This document shows positions 41,291 through 55,245 of a stretch of DNA of 64,000 nt, piece after piece. The DNA is from Marsupella aquatica (Eukaryota; Marchantiophyta): NCBI GenBank assembly GCA_973895155.1, contig OZ316892.1, positions 29,140,001-29,204,000 of the forward strand, in the 5' to 3' direction. Numbering within the stretch: the stretch's first letter is position 1; each line of letters opens with the position of its first letter. Under the pieces are notes generated by a model that worked only from the letters and a program-made list of their open reading frames with translations, was not told the DNA's origin and did no database searches. The position numbers and the translations under genes are program-made.

Positions 41291-44200
41291 CTTTTTGCCA
41301 CATTCGCTAGGAATGATGAGGACCGCGGTACGTTTGGCTTAGTTTTAGTCTCTCTTTCTTGCTTTTTAGGGGTTCCTTATTGCTCATTTCTTACTTTTAG
41401 TTCCTCTTTCTTGGTGTTTAGTGGTTCCCTTTTGCTCCTTTTACGTTTGGTTTTGTCCACTTGGACCCTCTTTTGTTTGTTCATTTGTACTCTGTTTGGT
41501 CCCTTTGTATATAACAAGTGTGTATATTCATTCACACTTACAGTAGTCACTGTTTAGTCTCAATGGGGCCTAGTACCTATATGTAAAAATACCCTTACAC
41601 TAAATTGCCTTATCATCCTTGAACTTAGTCAAATGTTGATGATAATGTAACTATCCTATACTTTCAAGTTCTCTGGCTATCATCTCCTAGCACTTAGATC
41701 CAGTTCTGACCACCTAATGACCCGCCCCCTGACCCGCCCACGGACCCGCCCACTGAGTTAGTACAAAATCTTGAATAAGTTGACAGTTGGCTCAATGGGG
41801 TTGCATGCCTTGGTACATGAAGAGTATTATACAATCAACCTTATCAAAGTAAATGATTGATTGGCCTGATAGTCCCATCCACTTATCACCTTCTTGAATT
41901 GGGCCCGGATGGAGCATAATGGTTTCATGAAACTTAAGCTTTGAGGGTAAATAGAGGTATGTACCGGTAACAACATAGCAGCAGATATGTACAAGGAACA
42001 ACACTCACTAATATAAACGAACAAGTGTGTTTATTATGGTATGGAAAATCCATCCAACCTGTGGGCACATACCACGTGACACAATACATGGTAACTATGT
42101 TGCTACCGTCATATCAGAAAGGCATAAAGGTCGCTAGCATGCACAGGGAGACCAAACCCAAGTGGACCATGAAGAAGGAAGTGTGCCCTAGCCAAGGTCA
42201 CCCCCAACAGTACTTGAGATAATTCAGTCTAGTTGGCAGCAAGGAAGCATGTCCCCCATGAGAACCCATCTCTGCTCCAGAGCCAACAACCACTCCTTTC
42301 ACTGGTGTTCATGCAATATTTCAGGTCAACTTCATTGACAAAGCTGGGAAAAGGAGATCAGGGGCAGAGAGGAAACTCAGAGAACACTGGGCGAATCTTA
42401 TTGATAGCTTTTGTAGATTGATTGTTGATATTTTGTATTCTTTGAACAAGTGTTACCTGGGGGCCCAACAACCCCAGGAGGAGGATTTCGTGTTACTTGG
42501 GGGCCCAACAACCCCAGGGGGAGGATTTCTTAGTAGAATTGGCCTCTACTGTAGGCCTTTCTCTGGTCACGAAAGTAGCTTAAGATGACTTTTCAATGTT
42601 GTGTATGGTCACAGCTCAACTTGTTTTCCTCGCAAAAGTCGGTGGTTGAGAATCCCAGGGCTTACTGGATGAAAGAAGGAGCCCCACCACATAATTATGG
42701 TCACCCATTGTTTCCGTCTAGCTTGCAGGGCTACCTTTTCCCATCCATTCTCCTATGTTTTGTTTGATTTTGTTTTGAGCACCTGGTTGCAGATTAACTT
42801 CTTCAATTACAATGTTTCTGGTGAGATTGAAGGTTTTCCCCTCGCCTGAGTGAGTGAGTGGTCCACTTTGCACGGCCATCTTAATGAGACAAGGCTCCAC
42901 CCCCCCTTCCGAAAACGAAGGAATACTTCTGTACAATGAGATGACCACTCAGGGAATCCCCATTAACGTTCTGTAAAACAATGTGGTCACAACAGAATCC
43001 CATTGAGAGAGGCCATCTGCAAAAGCACAAACTGGCAAAAGGACAGATTGTCAAGAAAACCCTACAATGAGGGTGGAACGAGACCACTGTGTCCAGTGCT
43101 GACGTGAACTAATAATTGACGCACACAATAACTTCCAGACACAGTGCCAAGAAGGTACCAAAATAAAAGGTCCACTCCTGAGACGACGACAAGGAAATTT
43201 ATAAACTAGTCTTTCGACTCACTCTCATATTCGGTGGCAGCTCAACCCCTTCTCTATGGACATGATAGGAGACGATGATGAGATGCGAATCCGATTTGAT
43301 TGGTGAGAAATCCCACACAGCGAGAGAGAAGAACAAACTCCTTACCCCACCAGTCTCGTTCTGCAGCATCTTCGTCGATTACTGAGAGTACGACGCATGA
43401 TTGTGCGTGTAGACTCCCGTGTAGACTTCGGCTCTAGACAACCTACTGAGCGGCTCACATTCATTTTTTACGTGGAAAGATCTTACTGAGCGGCTCGCAT
43501 TCATTTCCGCAGGAGCCAGACACAGAACTTCAATTTTATTTGATTCAGAATTTGGACCGACCACCTCGAGTTCGAGAGTAAGTTGCAGTCATGGATCTTC
43601 AAGAGCGGCCAAGGCAGCCGCCTGCATGAGGATTCCTGCGACATTATTTTTGTCAGGAGACCATCTGGATGATGAGAAATTGTGCTCCAAGCATATATAG
43701 CTCCGACTCCCCTACATCACGAAGAAGTAGCACTAACCTGAATACCAATGAGATGCAAAGGAAGCATAGTCTAAATATCCACATTTTATCTTCTGTATTT
43801 GCAACTGAGCTATGAATGGTAGACTTAGATCGCGAATTATTGTATTATATAGATAGATAGATATTGTAATCAGATTACACTTCAAGAAGCCACGAAAATG
43901 AGTCCAGTCCACTAGTTTTGTAATTAGTTTGTGACCCCATGACTATGAGTGTAGCTGAAAGATCCTACTAAGGTAGACCCTCCTACGAAGGTAGACCCAA
44001 CCCAGGAGATGTTTTTCTTGTCGCCTACTTCCAAAGTTTGTCTACCTACAGAACATCAGTCGTTAGGGAGTTTCCCTTCTCCCAATTTCATGATTAGTTG
44101 TCATCCATACATATAGAATTGATGATTTGATAGAATCCTCAGCTTGGATAAGACCTCCATTTTCAAATTTTTGAACTCCAAAGAGATCTCAAATTATGGC

Positions 44201-47200
44201 AATTTATATATATATCAAAATAATTTAGTTAGTGAACTCTTGTTATCCACAGTAGATCTCCAGTGCGAACTTGATGGTAGAGTGGACCACAACGTTTGAC
44301 CTCAGGGTATCAAAAAGTGTACACCAGATACTTTTTGGTACCCAAAATAGTGGGAATGGACCACAAGGTGACCTTGGGATTCCTGTAAACCCAAATACTC
44401 TTCTGTTTCTTTTTAACAGCAGAATTAAGGTAAACCATGCCTAAGACTGGTAATGGGTTTTTAGGCATGGGAGAACCTCGTAAATTCATAATCAAAGCGA
44501 GAAGAAAACAAAATGCATAACAGTCATCACAATTGCTGCCCATGTACCAGGGCCGTGGCCCACTCAAGGAGGAGGCATATATCGTTATTTGCCCTGAGTG
44601 GGGATCTTTTCTACCTAGCGTTTGAATCATGGGAGGTCTTTGGCGCTCTTGGCCCATCGTTGACCGTTTCTTTTGAGCGTGTGCAGTTTCTGTGTAGCAC
44701 CATATCCCCCACTTGTGGCCCTCACTCATAGCTTCTTGTTGACAGCAGGTGTTAGTTACACTAGAGAGGGCTCATGCATCAACTATTCTTCAGAGGGCTG
44801 GTTTTAGAGTCTCTGACTAGTCAAATTCGTCTTTATGACATCCCTATGCAGTTTATTGCTGTGAGCTCTACCTTCAGTTTGATGCTCAGTAGGGCTTAAT
44901 CCCAAATGGTGCCTTTGGGACACTGTCTCCTGGTTTGATGCTTTTGATTCTTTGACACTCAGTTTGAATAAAAATTCTCTTTTGGCTACACCAAGTAACA
45001 ATGGTCCCATGGAGCTAAAGAAGCTAGCCTCAACTAGTACCAAAGAAGACATAGCAAGAGCCGCTGGACACGGAACACCAGCATCCCAAAAAGTCTTACC
45101 TACTGTCGGAGCAAAGATAGGAACAGCCAAAGAGAGACAATACCAGTAGAATGCACTAGAAGAAAAACATTAATTTTAAGGCTAGGCCAACTATGCCAAC
45201 TACAAGGACAGAATCAGAGGTCAGCCAAGAACCCAGAAATTACCTTTGCAGAACAGTTTCAGCCTGGGATTCAGCCACAGACCGGAGAAAACTTAGTGGC
45301 TTAGGAACCCTGCTTAGTAACTTACACAAAGTTGAATCCGAGGTGGATCCACAGATCCACTTTCTGATTTTGATCTCTGATTTTAGGGCTTAGGAATCAC
45401 AAGTTGGAATCCCATTCCACTTACAGATATCAAATTGGGGAGATTTAAGTTTTAATCTCAAAGTAGTCTGAAAGTAGACTACTACCTTTAAAATTTAGAC
45501 TATCTACTTTCAGACTTGATTTGAAACAGATATCTGAACTTTAGTTTTTTTCCTACTCAGATCAGGGTCTAAAGTTGGGAAGTTAGAGATGGAGGCAAGT
45601 GTTGGATTGGTGGCTTTTCACATTTTTACATTTGACTGGATTTGGCTCCCAGTGGGGCTCCCAGAGGCATTACGAAAATCTCAAGGTATCTTTTGTAAAA
45701 TCCAAAGCATATTTTATGTTTGATCCATCAATGTGTTATGAGCAAGTTGGTCCCAAAATCCAAATATTGGAGTAGACAAAGGCCCTGCTATGGTATACTC
45801 ACAAAAGGAAAACAGAATTGGAAAGCCTAACTGAGGTTTCTCTGGTGGAGACAAATTGATTTTTCAAACTGCTCATGAAAGTAGGCTTTAGATGGCCCCT
45901 TTTGCCAAAAATTGGGGCATAGATGAGACAGTCTCTACTCAATTGTAAATCCTTCAATCTCCGGCAGTTCTCTAGCTAGGAAGAGGGGTAGTCAAGATCA
46001 TATGACTGTGAGATGCAGACCATCACGGGTAGTCAAGGTGGTCCTAGTACAATATGTTGTTGGACTGGCTGGGCACACGAGCCTCTATGTCGTGGGTGGT
46101 ACACGAGGTGATACATTGGGGGATGAGAGCTAGATGGAAGACGAATGAGGGGTACACAGTGTATGCTACATACACTCATCTTGAATATGAGAAAGATCCT
46201 CACTCAGTGTGAATGATGTAGAACATGAAGGCAAAATGGAAACCGTAACTCAAGTTTGATTTCTGTTTTGCCTTCGTTTGCAAATAAGAAAAAATTTCAG
46301 AGAGGGTATTTTAGAAATCCAATAGGGACTGTTTTTAAGATGGATTGGACTAAATGAGAAGCTTCATGAGAAATCGCATTGAATGCAATAGTGACATTGT
46401 GCCCATGATATTTACTCCACGTCTAATCCCGGCCCAAATTTTTAATTTAAAGTTTAGATGTTCTTAAGGGATTTGAGGTTAAGATGCCTTTCCAAAATTC
46501 CAGGCACCACAAGGCACCAAGTCATTGTGGCGTGCAGGAAACACAGCTACTCTTTGCTGGGAATCAAAACAACTGCCGCCTTCTCGTTTGTGCCAAATTT
46601 GGAGAAAATAATTGGTCGCCACACTGTAAAAACAAGGCCTAAAGAAATTAAAAAACACAAAGGGAAAGATGAATTTTGTTTAACACTTAACCGCTTTACC
46701 TAATTTTGTTATTTTCAGCAAAGTAAAATAATTCATTTGATTACATAAAAGAGTTTCAATTGTTTTTAATAATAACACAATAAGAAATGACAACTTGTCG
46801 GTGTTTGACAATAAACAAGAACCCATAGTTTACTGGCTGTCACCCAGTCAAAACTGTTACACACCTGAAAAAGCCAAGGCAAAATAATGCACATCAATTG
46901 GCTGTCACAATTACACAAAAAGGTTGGCAAACCTGACTAAGCCAAGGCAAAATAATGCAATAATGAAATTGTCAGTGCACATCCCCTCTGACCAAATCTT
47001 AAGAAGTCAAGGTAATTGCCCATCCCCACTAGAGCAAGTTCTGGAACAAAGTACAAGTTCTGGAACAAAGTACTTCAGACGTGCACCCTCTCTTTCATTG
47101 GATAGATATCAGTTCTTTGGAACTTGGGCTTCCTGTTTGGTACCTACCATACTTTAGTGTTTGAGAATTCAAAGTGCAACGAATTCAAAGTGCAACACAC

Positions 47201-49392
47201 ACAAGTTGATGGTTGCACAACAGAAAATTAATGTACACTTATTTAGCTTCATGGTAAATTAATGTACACTTATTTAGCTTCATGGTCTATGGACTGTATA
47301 GGAGATACGAGATATACTATCATTGGAGAAGCGGAGAAAATTGCATTAAGTGGGAAAGCAAAGCAAATTGCACAATCACAGAATTTTGGGCTCCATGAAA
47401 CTTATGAGGTACTTATCTTTTCTTTATAGGGGTTGTTTAATTCAGAGAAAACTTTACTTAAAGCTTGTTAGGGGTTTAAAAAAACTTAAAATTTTGGTTA
47501 CTTTAAGTTAAGTAAGGGCAAGAGAAAACATAGATTTCCTCTAAGTTAGGGGGTCTAGACCTGAAAACGTCACACCCAATGTAGGGCCCTACATAGACTG
47601 GCCCCCCAGGACTCAAGAGCTCATTTTCAAAATGCACCTTGGATTTTCTCTAAAATTGTGAAACAACCATCCTGGTTACCCAAAGTTCTATGAATGAATT
47701 GTACTGATTTCTATATATTGCCTTGGCGATGAATGAGAAATGGTACAACAGCTGCAAAGCAATCATTGAGTAACATACTGTTCGATTGTAGTTAAATTCT
47801 GCTTTGTGTGTTGGAAGTAAACAGAATATGTGAGGGAAAGGAATTGGAGAGTTTTTGCAGGACTAGTGATCCTTGTGCATGTCAACACGCCCAGATCATG
47901 AACAGATGAAGGTCACACAGGCCAAGTTGATTGCAAGCCAACTAAATGTAGAAGTTAAAATCAGTCCAAGCACATTCCTTAAAAGTACATTAACTCACCA
48001 ATAGACACATTGAATTGTACAAAACTTTAAACGATTATCAACAATGAGCCTGAAACGAAACGAACAAGCTCTATTAAACTCTGTTGACGATGTACACCCG
48101 AAACAACTGGGGGTCAATGAACTAATTATCTAGAACATTAAAGCAAGGGGAGGTAACTAAGAGTACATTCTATTATGGGCAGATACCAATTTATAACGTT
48201 TTTAGAGTGATCAAAGTAAATGAATGCTCTCCGTGAGCTAAGAGATTCTGTTGAGGGCAGATGACATTCTATTATGGGAAGATGGCATCCTAATAATGAC
48301 ACTCCTATATGGTGAATCCAATAATGACATATAGAATACAATAATGACAATGAATTCAATTTTTATGTTTTGTCTTATTTATATTTTGTGTTCAATATTT
48401 TAATATGTTTTAACAAGATGAATTATTAATTTAATTTTGAATTAATTTTTGGATTCCTTTTAATTTTAGTGAATTTAGAGTATTTTGATATATTTGGCTC
48501 CCCTCATAAAAGTTTAATTTTTCCTTTTCAATCACTCTTTACATCTGCCTTATTCTTTTATCATAAAATAAATTAGATGAATTACATATCACTATGAGAC
48601 AAAAAAAAGACATATTCCAGGATGAACATGCTATATATACATGGGCGGAGCATTCTTGCTTTGTGTGTATACTGATTTAGAGAATTGAAAACAATGCTCA
48701 AAGTATATTAAGGCCCTGGAAGATGCTATTCTTGTTGGCCCATGAACCATGCCACCCCCATTTACACCATCACTCATATATTGACATCCTCCTTGTTTCC
48801 AAATGTTTTTCAGGAGTAAAATTTACCTTCAATATCTCTATTGTTACTCAATGGAACAGGCTCTTCTCAGGATCAGAAAAAGTAGCTTGGAGAGATCTTT
48901 CCAAGCAGTCCAAAATCTTTAGTTTTCAGGAAGAATTGAGAGCTTGGTGAATTTCTACAGATCAGTCCATAGTTCAATCCCTACACTGGTTTGAAAAGAG
49001 TTTGAGCAGGTAATTTTGCCATTCGGTTCCTCCTCCAATATCTAATAATAGAACTTGATTTTTTATTGGTTAGTTAGAACTGGCTTGGAAAGATGTTAAT
49101 AGTGAGCTTAATATATCTTCAAATTTTATTGAGATTGAGAGACCTACAAATTTTCAAAGATGTCTCATTTCTTGCCACATTTCCATTTGACTGATCCCTG
49201 TATTATATATTATAAAAATATGTATTATATGAGCAGAAAAGAGGGTGACCTCATTTTCTTGCCATGTCTGACTAATCTATATAATATGTATTATACAAAT
49301 ATTTATTTTAAGAGCAGAAAAGAGTGTTTTGTGGGAGTCCATATGGATCGAAAGTATATCCGAGCATTTTGGCAAGCATTACATTGGGCTTC
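41291..49392. other. Long intergenic stretch, small duplications only
   Basis: Nothing gene-like recognised. Local duplications: a 40-bp unit at 42451-42530 (GGGGGCCCAACAACCCC twice), a 31-bp unit at 47225-47286 (TGTACACTTATTTAGCTTC twice), a 19-bp repeat near 47035-47072, and a GATA run at 43849-43862. ORFs of 108-139 codons (44310-44729 and 44804-45130, minus) have no recognised domain and no splice support. Confidence 0.45.
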
Positions 49393-49990
49393 AATTTCAT
49401 TCCCATGAGATGTCCAAAAAGGAATCCCTGCCTTGAGCCTTTATTTGCTTGGAGCCTTTATTTCCCTGAAATGTCAATAAGTGCATAGTTGGATGGAAGG
49501 ATAGTAAAACACTCCCCCAGATTCTTTCTTACAAGTGTAAAGCATGTCAATTTCATTCCCCTGAGACGTCCAAAAAGGAATCCCTGTCTGGAGCCTTTAT
49601 TTCCCTGAAATGTTAATAAGTGCATAGTTGGATGGAAGGATAGTAAAACACTCACCCAGATTCTTTCTTACAGGTGTAAAGCATGTCAATTTCATTCCCC
49701 TGAGACGTCCAAAAAAGAATCCCTGTCTGGAGCCTTTATTTCCCTGAAATGTCAATAAGTGCATAGTTGGATGAAAGGATAGTAAAACACTCACCCAGAT
49801 TCTTTCTTACAGGTGTAAAGCATGTCAATTTCATTCCCCTGAGACGTCCAAAAAAGAATCCCTGTCTGGAGCCTTTATTTCCCTGACATGTCAATAAGTG
49901 CATAGTTGGATGAAAGGATAGTAAAACACTCACCCAGATTCTTTCTTACAGGTGTAAAGCATGTCAGGGACATTTCCCTGACACGTGTAA
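49393..49990. repeat. Tandem array, about four copies of a 139-bp unit, ending in a hairpin
   Basis: CAATTTCATTCCC(C/A)TGAGA recurs near 49393, 49548, 49687 and 49826. Later units are 139 bp and nearly identical, and the first carries about 15 extra bases. The array closes with an 8-bp inverted repeat, TGTCAGGG (49962-49969) and CCCTGACA (49976-49983). Recurring 65-codon minus-strand ORFs are an effect of the repeat. Confidence 0.92.
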
Positions 49991-51187
49991 AAGGAATCCC
50001 GGGGAATGGTCCCTGACTCCCCGTGATGAGTGCACAAAGCATCAAAAGTGTTGAATGAAGGAAAAGAAAGGGAAGGTGAGCAAAATCTTATTCCGGTAAT
50101 CTTGTCGATTCGGTAGTCATAGATTCTCGGTTTCTTTTCTTAGACCGTTCCTTTGCTATTTTTGCTTTTCCGTTTCCCATTATCAGCATCAGCAATGAAG
50201 GGGCAAACTGGTATTCTGCAGTTGAAGACTGGTCCGGCAGTGCCCTCGCTTTCCCATAGATTTTTTAGTAATATTTTCCAAGTTTGTGTTCAGGTGTATT
50301 TACCCTCAAGCTGACTAAATCCGTCGTTTTTTCTCGGTTTGATCCAAGACCTTCAGCCTCTCCCGAGAATAATGTTACCTTTCTGATCACATTGAATGAA
50401 CTGTGCGTGTCAGTAAATGGTGGGAAAAACCCAGTGGACACTTTGGATATTATTTTTGTGCACATTGCAAGCTTCTTCCATCTTGGTCTTCTGTATCAGT
50501 CAGTCAGTGCATGATCGGAACGAAATCCCATTGGGCTCGTTGAATGGACGACGCACAATCATAGGAAGCTCTCCGCAAGTGGAGAGACCCAGTGAGCTCG
50601 TTCCAGTCTTTGCCCAGGATAAGAAGCCAATTGGAAGCCCTCCATTGCGTTTCAGATGGCTGGGGCAGTGCAACCTCCACCCCCCATGAGCGCGTTTCGT
50701 GGGAGGCATCAAGCTATTCATGAAGCTCTCCTTCCGAACGAACTACAGCCGAGTTGTTACATGCAGCCATGTCATTTCAAAGCTTCACGACAACAGAGCC
50801 CAAAACTTGAACACGTGCTATAGATCAGGGAGTGGGAAAGCTTCACCTACTCTGGACAAATGCGTTGCTTTACTCCCACTTAAATTTGTCGACAGATGCG
50901 TTTTCTTTACTGCACATAATTTCGCGACAACATCGTTTGATCCTGATTCCGGCCAAGTGGATATGTTGACTATCTATCTATCTGCCACTCCATTGCCCTC
51001 TGGGAGAGATGGTGAACTTTCACATTGCCTAGCACACATATTAGCGATGCCAACTATGACTGTGTTCCGGAGAGAAAAATTCGGAGCTCGCTGAACTTTC
51101 AGAACTCCCCTACTACCAGAGCTTCGTCATCTTTTGATGTACGAAGCATACTGGTGTTCTGGGATCCAAACAAGGTAAAATTCTTCG
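49991..51187. other. Intergenic, downstream of the pectinesterase gene
   Basis: More GC-rich than the preceding 10 kb. Plus-strand ORFs of 90 codons (50417-50689) and 131 codons (50699-51094) are the longest; neither is recognised and no splice pattern links them. The 3' end of the pectinesterase transcript must fall here, but no clear AATAAA on the minus strand was found. Confidence 0.4.
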
Positions 51188-53305
51188 CTAAAAATCGTTC
51201 TCATCTTCCAGCCAGGAATGTGCATTGACAAAAGATTCCGTCAGGAATGGTTTGGCCTGCGCTTCAGACAAACTCTTGGACCACCACACCCTCTGCGAAG
51301 TATCTGCACCGGGACCGTAACACTGATACTGGGCGTAAAAGACCTCACTGCCCACAGAACCAACAATAACAACCATCGTCAGCAATTCTAGCTCTTCTTT
51401 TACTTCGAAACGAACGACTAACTGGGCGACGATTGCTAAGCAGAAGCTTGCTATTAAAAAAAGTCGCAAGCCCACCAAAAGTGAATCGATAATGCTATTG
51501 TTCCTTCTGATTTAGAACCACATCATGGGCGGAACACAAAAACGGCGATTAACACTAATAACCTCGAGATAAGCTTGAGCCCGTGAACATACTGATCGAA
51601 CCAGCAATGTGAAGAGAAACTTACTTGTGCCGACTTGCAATTCCCCAATCTTGCCATCCTTCGGGCAGGACCATGCTGTTAAGGTATGACCAGGAGTAGA
51701 CGACTCGAGAGTAGTTGCCCCAGGCTCGGCCCAAATAAACGATTCCAGTTCCGTCGATTAGGTTGTTGACGAAGGAGAAGCCAGTATTTTGGTCGGTCTC
51801 GTTCCTCTTTTGGGCTGTGAGTGAGCCGAAGCTTGTGGCAATGCTGTGAAGGTGAGAATCCTGCAATCGTGGACAATAGAACGGTAAGAGAGCAGACCTT
51901 GGTTACATTCTCTCCCAAAATGCGGACCAGATTATGATAAAAAACCCTCATAAAACTCTTCCCGTGCAACATGAGAAAGGCCAAAGCCAGACGGAGAGCG
52001 GACTCGAATTTATGGCAGGAACTCTCAACTCTCAACTTTTAACTATTAACACTTCCACAGATTTCGGTCACCTTGTAGTAAGACCTTCCGTTGCCGAAGA
52101 TGAAGTCGATGGAACCCTGGATGTAGCAGTTGCAAATATAATGGCGACCTAAGTGATCGTACAGTGTATCTTGAGCACCGAGAACGGCCACATTGAAAAG
52201 CGCGGCTTTGTCTCCGGAAAGCCTCAAAGCAACGGCCTGCCTACCCACAGCTCCTGGCTCCGGAGCTGGGGCGGTGTTCTGCCAAAGTCGACGAAGCTCG
52301 CCATGCATCAGGTACTGATCGAAAGACTCATCTCTCCAAAGAAAATGTGATAACGAATGTACAGCGAAGTGATAACTGAAGACTGGTACGTGGGAAGACA
52401 TGTAGCATCCATAAAGCCATCACGTAAACAACGAAGGCTTCTGTCACATTGAGCGAACACACAATGAGTCCAAAAAATCGAAGGCATACCTCGATGAGAA
52501 TGTCCTTGGCGACGAAGTGATCGGAGTTCACGCAAACGGTGCAGCTTCTGAAGGTTTTCAGAAACTCATCTCCCACCTGGTCCCCAGCTGTGGCGTTTCC
52601 AGAGATTCGAGTTTTGTCCGCGCCCTCGCCGACCAGGGCGACATACTTCTGGCCATCACTGATAATGAATCTCTCACTGCGATAAGAAATGTAACAATGG
52701 TCAGCGGCGGAGGCGTCGACACAGATCAAAATTTGAGAAATCGGCCATTTCATCAGTGCTGCACAATGTCATCAGGCCCGGAGATCGACGCCGATCAAAT
52801 ACAGGCTCAGATCATTACCACATTGATCACGCATGACGCTTCAGGCAACGCAAAGTACTTACTAGTAGGTTCCAGACTTGACAAAAATGATGACGCGGTC
52901 GCTATTCTGCTGGGGAACTGAATTCAAGGCATCAGTGATGGTGCCGTAGTCCCCACTACCATCTTGGGCAACATAAATTGTCTTCGAGTCCTTAGATTTC
53001 TTCTCCGCCAGGTTTGGAAGCAGCGACTTCCGCACTTGCTGCTTTGCTACCCAGGCGTCGAAACCCGTGAGTTGCGTCTCTCCATCTCCAGCCTTGTGGT
53101 GAACCTCTTGCTGGACGCTCGATTCCACTCTCATCAGGCTCTCGTCTGACACTGGATCGGAAGTTTCGGCCATGTGCTCGAGCCATCCCTGATACTCGTC
53201 TTCGGTAAGAATTTGGGAGTTGGACTCGGCACAAAAGCAGCACAGTACGACGGCTAGGATGATGCCCCCCACGTACGAATCCCAGTTGTTTCTGAAGCCT
53301 GCCAT
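51188..53305 (-). CDS. Pectinesterase (pectin methylesterase), 5 exons, 410 aa
   Basis: Exons on the minus strand: 53305-52863, 52676-52490, 52278-52072, 51860-51625, 51347-51188. All are GT-AG and in phase. The ATG at 53305 (ATTATGG) is preferred because the open frame upstream has no ATG. Residues 12-27 form a signal or anchor segment. Residues 30-100 are a short non-conserved region lacking an inhibitor (PMEI) domain. The catalytic domain begins [12 protein letters not shown]. Catalytic residues are present: Q224 (QAVALR), Q246-D247 (GAQDTLYDH), D268 (GSIDFIFGN), R324 and W326 (LGRAWG), with spacing equal to carrot enzyme numbering plus 111 or 99. The enzyme removes methyl esters from cell-wall homogalacturonan, releasing methanol. 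LGRAWG instead of LGRPWG is seen in the PMEI-less class. It looks intact. Confidence 0.92.
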
Positions 53306-55115
53306 AATGGAGCCTGCGCACTCGACGATAGGAAGCACTAATAATTAGCACGGTCAGCATGAAGAATGAACACTAGAGTCCTCGATCAACTGCATCGACG
53401 ACGATACTAGGAAATGTCGCAACCCATGTAGAAAAATTGACGTTAAAATAGAAAGCTACAAGTGCCAATGCCTAAGATTGAATTTATGGCCAGCGGAAGA
53501 TTGAAAGTTTCAAGGCTTCAGTCCTAGTTTTTACTCTGTGGGACACAATCATAATGCAGCGATTGAACCCCACCCACAAGACCCTAAATTCCACTAGACT
53601 ACGTTTCAGTGGACTGTAGGATTATAACGGAAGCTTGCTGGTTGCGAAGTCCGCAGGCAAATGCTATTCGACAGCAATCCGAGTGAATGCCCTGGGCATT
53701 TGAGACCCGGGATTGGCCGTCATTACAAGCGACAAATGCACAGCTGTGAGCTCGGGGTGAAGACTATGGCGAAATGCGACCCAAACTAAAAACCACGCCT
53801 GCAGCACCGATCAGAAAATGCTCATCGTTCACACTCAATAGTAAGCAGTCGGTCATCGGACCACCACACCAACACCAGGCAGACAACTTCCAGCTACGCC
53901 GACGCCAGCGCGCTCCCAGGTTCAGGCATGGTCTCTAACTTGGGCAAAATCTCGCCAAAGTGCACAGACTGAAGGACGGTTTTCCTTCCTCGTGGAGTAC
54001 TGGAAAACTCAACCTTTCCAGTTACAGCTCGTGATTTTGCTTGCATTGGATTTTACGCGTGAATCGCAAGTTCCTAAGAATGGCTGGCTAAATTCTAGAT
54101 AACATTCTGCCGCCTGGTCTCGCGGTCTCCAAACCCGCAGATGCAACCATGTCGAGCTGAATGATCCGAGCAAGCCGGACGATCAGTGATTCATAAGAAA
54201 GGGATGGGCACGGTCTAGCTCACCACCACCTTCTTTACACTATCACAATCGGATGGATGAGCACGAGTTTGGGGGTAATACGAGGTTTTACCCCATAATC
54301 CTAGAACCAAAGAGGACGCTAAAATACGCAGCCAGAGTTGGACATTCAATGCAACTTTACTACTTCGACATGACCCGGAGCTGCACCTGAAGAATCTAAT
54401 GCTCAGAAGACGAGCAAACTCCGCAGTGATGGAAAGACCTTCAACCGCAAACCAACCCTGTAGGCTGCAGCAGCTGATTTGCGCCAAACGATTCTTATCT
54501 ACACACGAGATGTGTGTTAAGATGAAAATGTAAGGTGGAAACGGAAATTAAGCCGTAAGTTCAGCTGTCACCTCCAAAGGCACGAGCTGCGCCATACACT
54601 ACTGCCTCAAGGAGTACCCTTTCGGGCGGGAGGGAGGCCTTAGTGAAATGGATGTGATGCCACTTAAACTATGAGCTCTCAAGTCTTATCAGCTCACTAA
54701 GTCGACGAACGTCCCAAGCAAATTAGTGAGACAACAAATGGCTCTAGAGGAAAACACAAGTCTTGAAGTACTGAAGTACTTAACGTCCTCGCACGAGCAG
54801 CTGCGGCACTGTCATGCCAATGTCCTATGTACTTCATGATGCAGATTAATGCGAGCGAGACAGTTTTAATTGGTGGCATGCGTTAGAGCGAAGTTTGCAT
54901 TATTATTGGCTGCAGATGGGAAGTGATAAATTGCAGCGTCCCTCAGTATCCAAAGAGAAGGCTTGTTGATATGCTTGTTGTCGCTCTGACTGAAGAAGGC
55001 CTTTCTTTCCCGTGTAGTCCCGCCCGCTGTCCAGCTGGCCTCCTGACCATCTGATCGATCTCGTGGTACGACAGTAGCTCTGCTGCTGCTGCCGAAGATC
55101 CTCTAAACGAAGCCT
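53306..55115. other. Intergenic, pectinesterase upstream region
   Basis: Should contain the promoter of the minus-strand pectinesterase. The best TATA-like stretch read on the minus strand is TATTTTAACG near 53442-53451, about 140 bp before the ATG, and it is weak. No gene recognised. Confidence 0.35.
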
Positions 55116-55245
55116 GCCTGCACACTTCTCCAGCTTGACAATCTGACGACATTCGCTTCGCTGGTAATCTGGGACAACAAGCCTGCACACTTCTCCAGTT
55201 CGAGATTCTGACGGCATTTGCTTCGCCGGTAAACTGGGACAACAA
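55116..55245. repeat. Tandem duplication, 65-bp unit
   Basis: GCCTGCACACTTCTCCAG starts at 55116 and 55181. Each copy continues with TTCTGACG or ATCTGACG and GGGACAACAA. Confidence 0.85.

Noticed and set aside
44310-45130. 139- and 108-codon minus-strand ORFs
   Set aside because: Unrecognised, in a repeat-poor intergenic region without signals. They could be real but nothing supports it.
49458-49933. Three 65-codon minus-strand ORFs that look like a gene family
   Set aside because: They are the same frame of the 139-bp tandem repeat, so the similarity is at DNA level only.
52517-52921. 134-codon plus-strand ORF
   Set aside because: Antisense to pectinesterase exons 1-2 and the intron between them.
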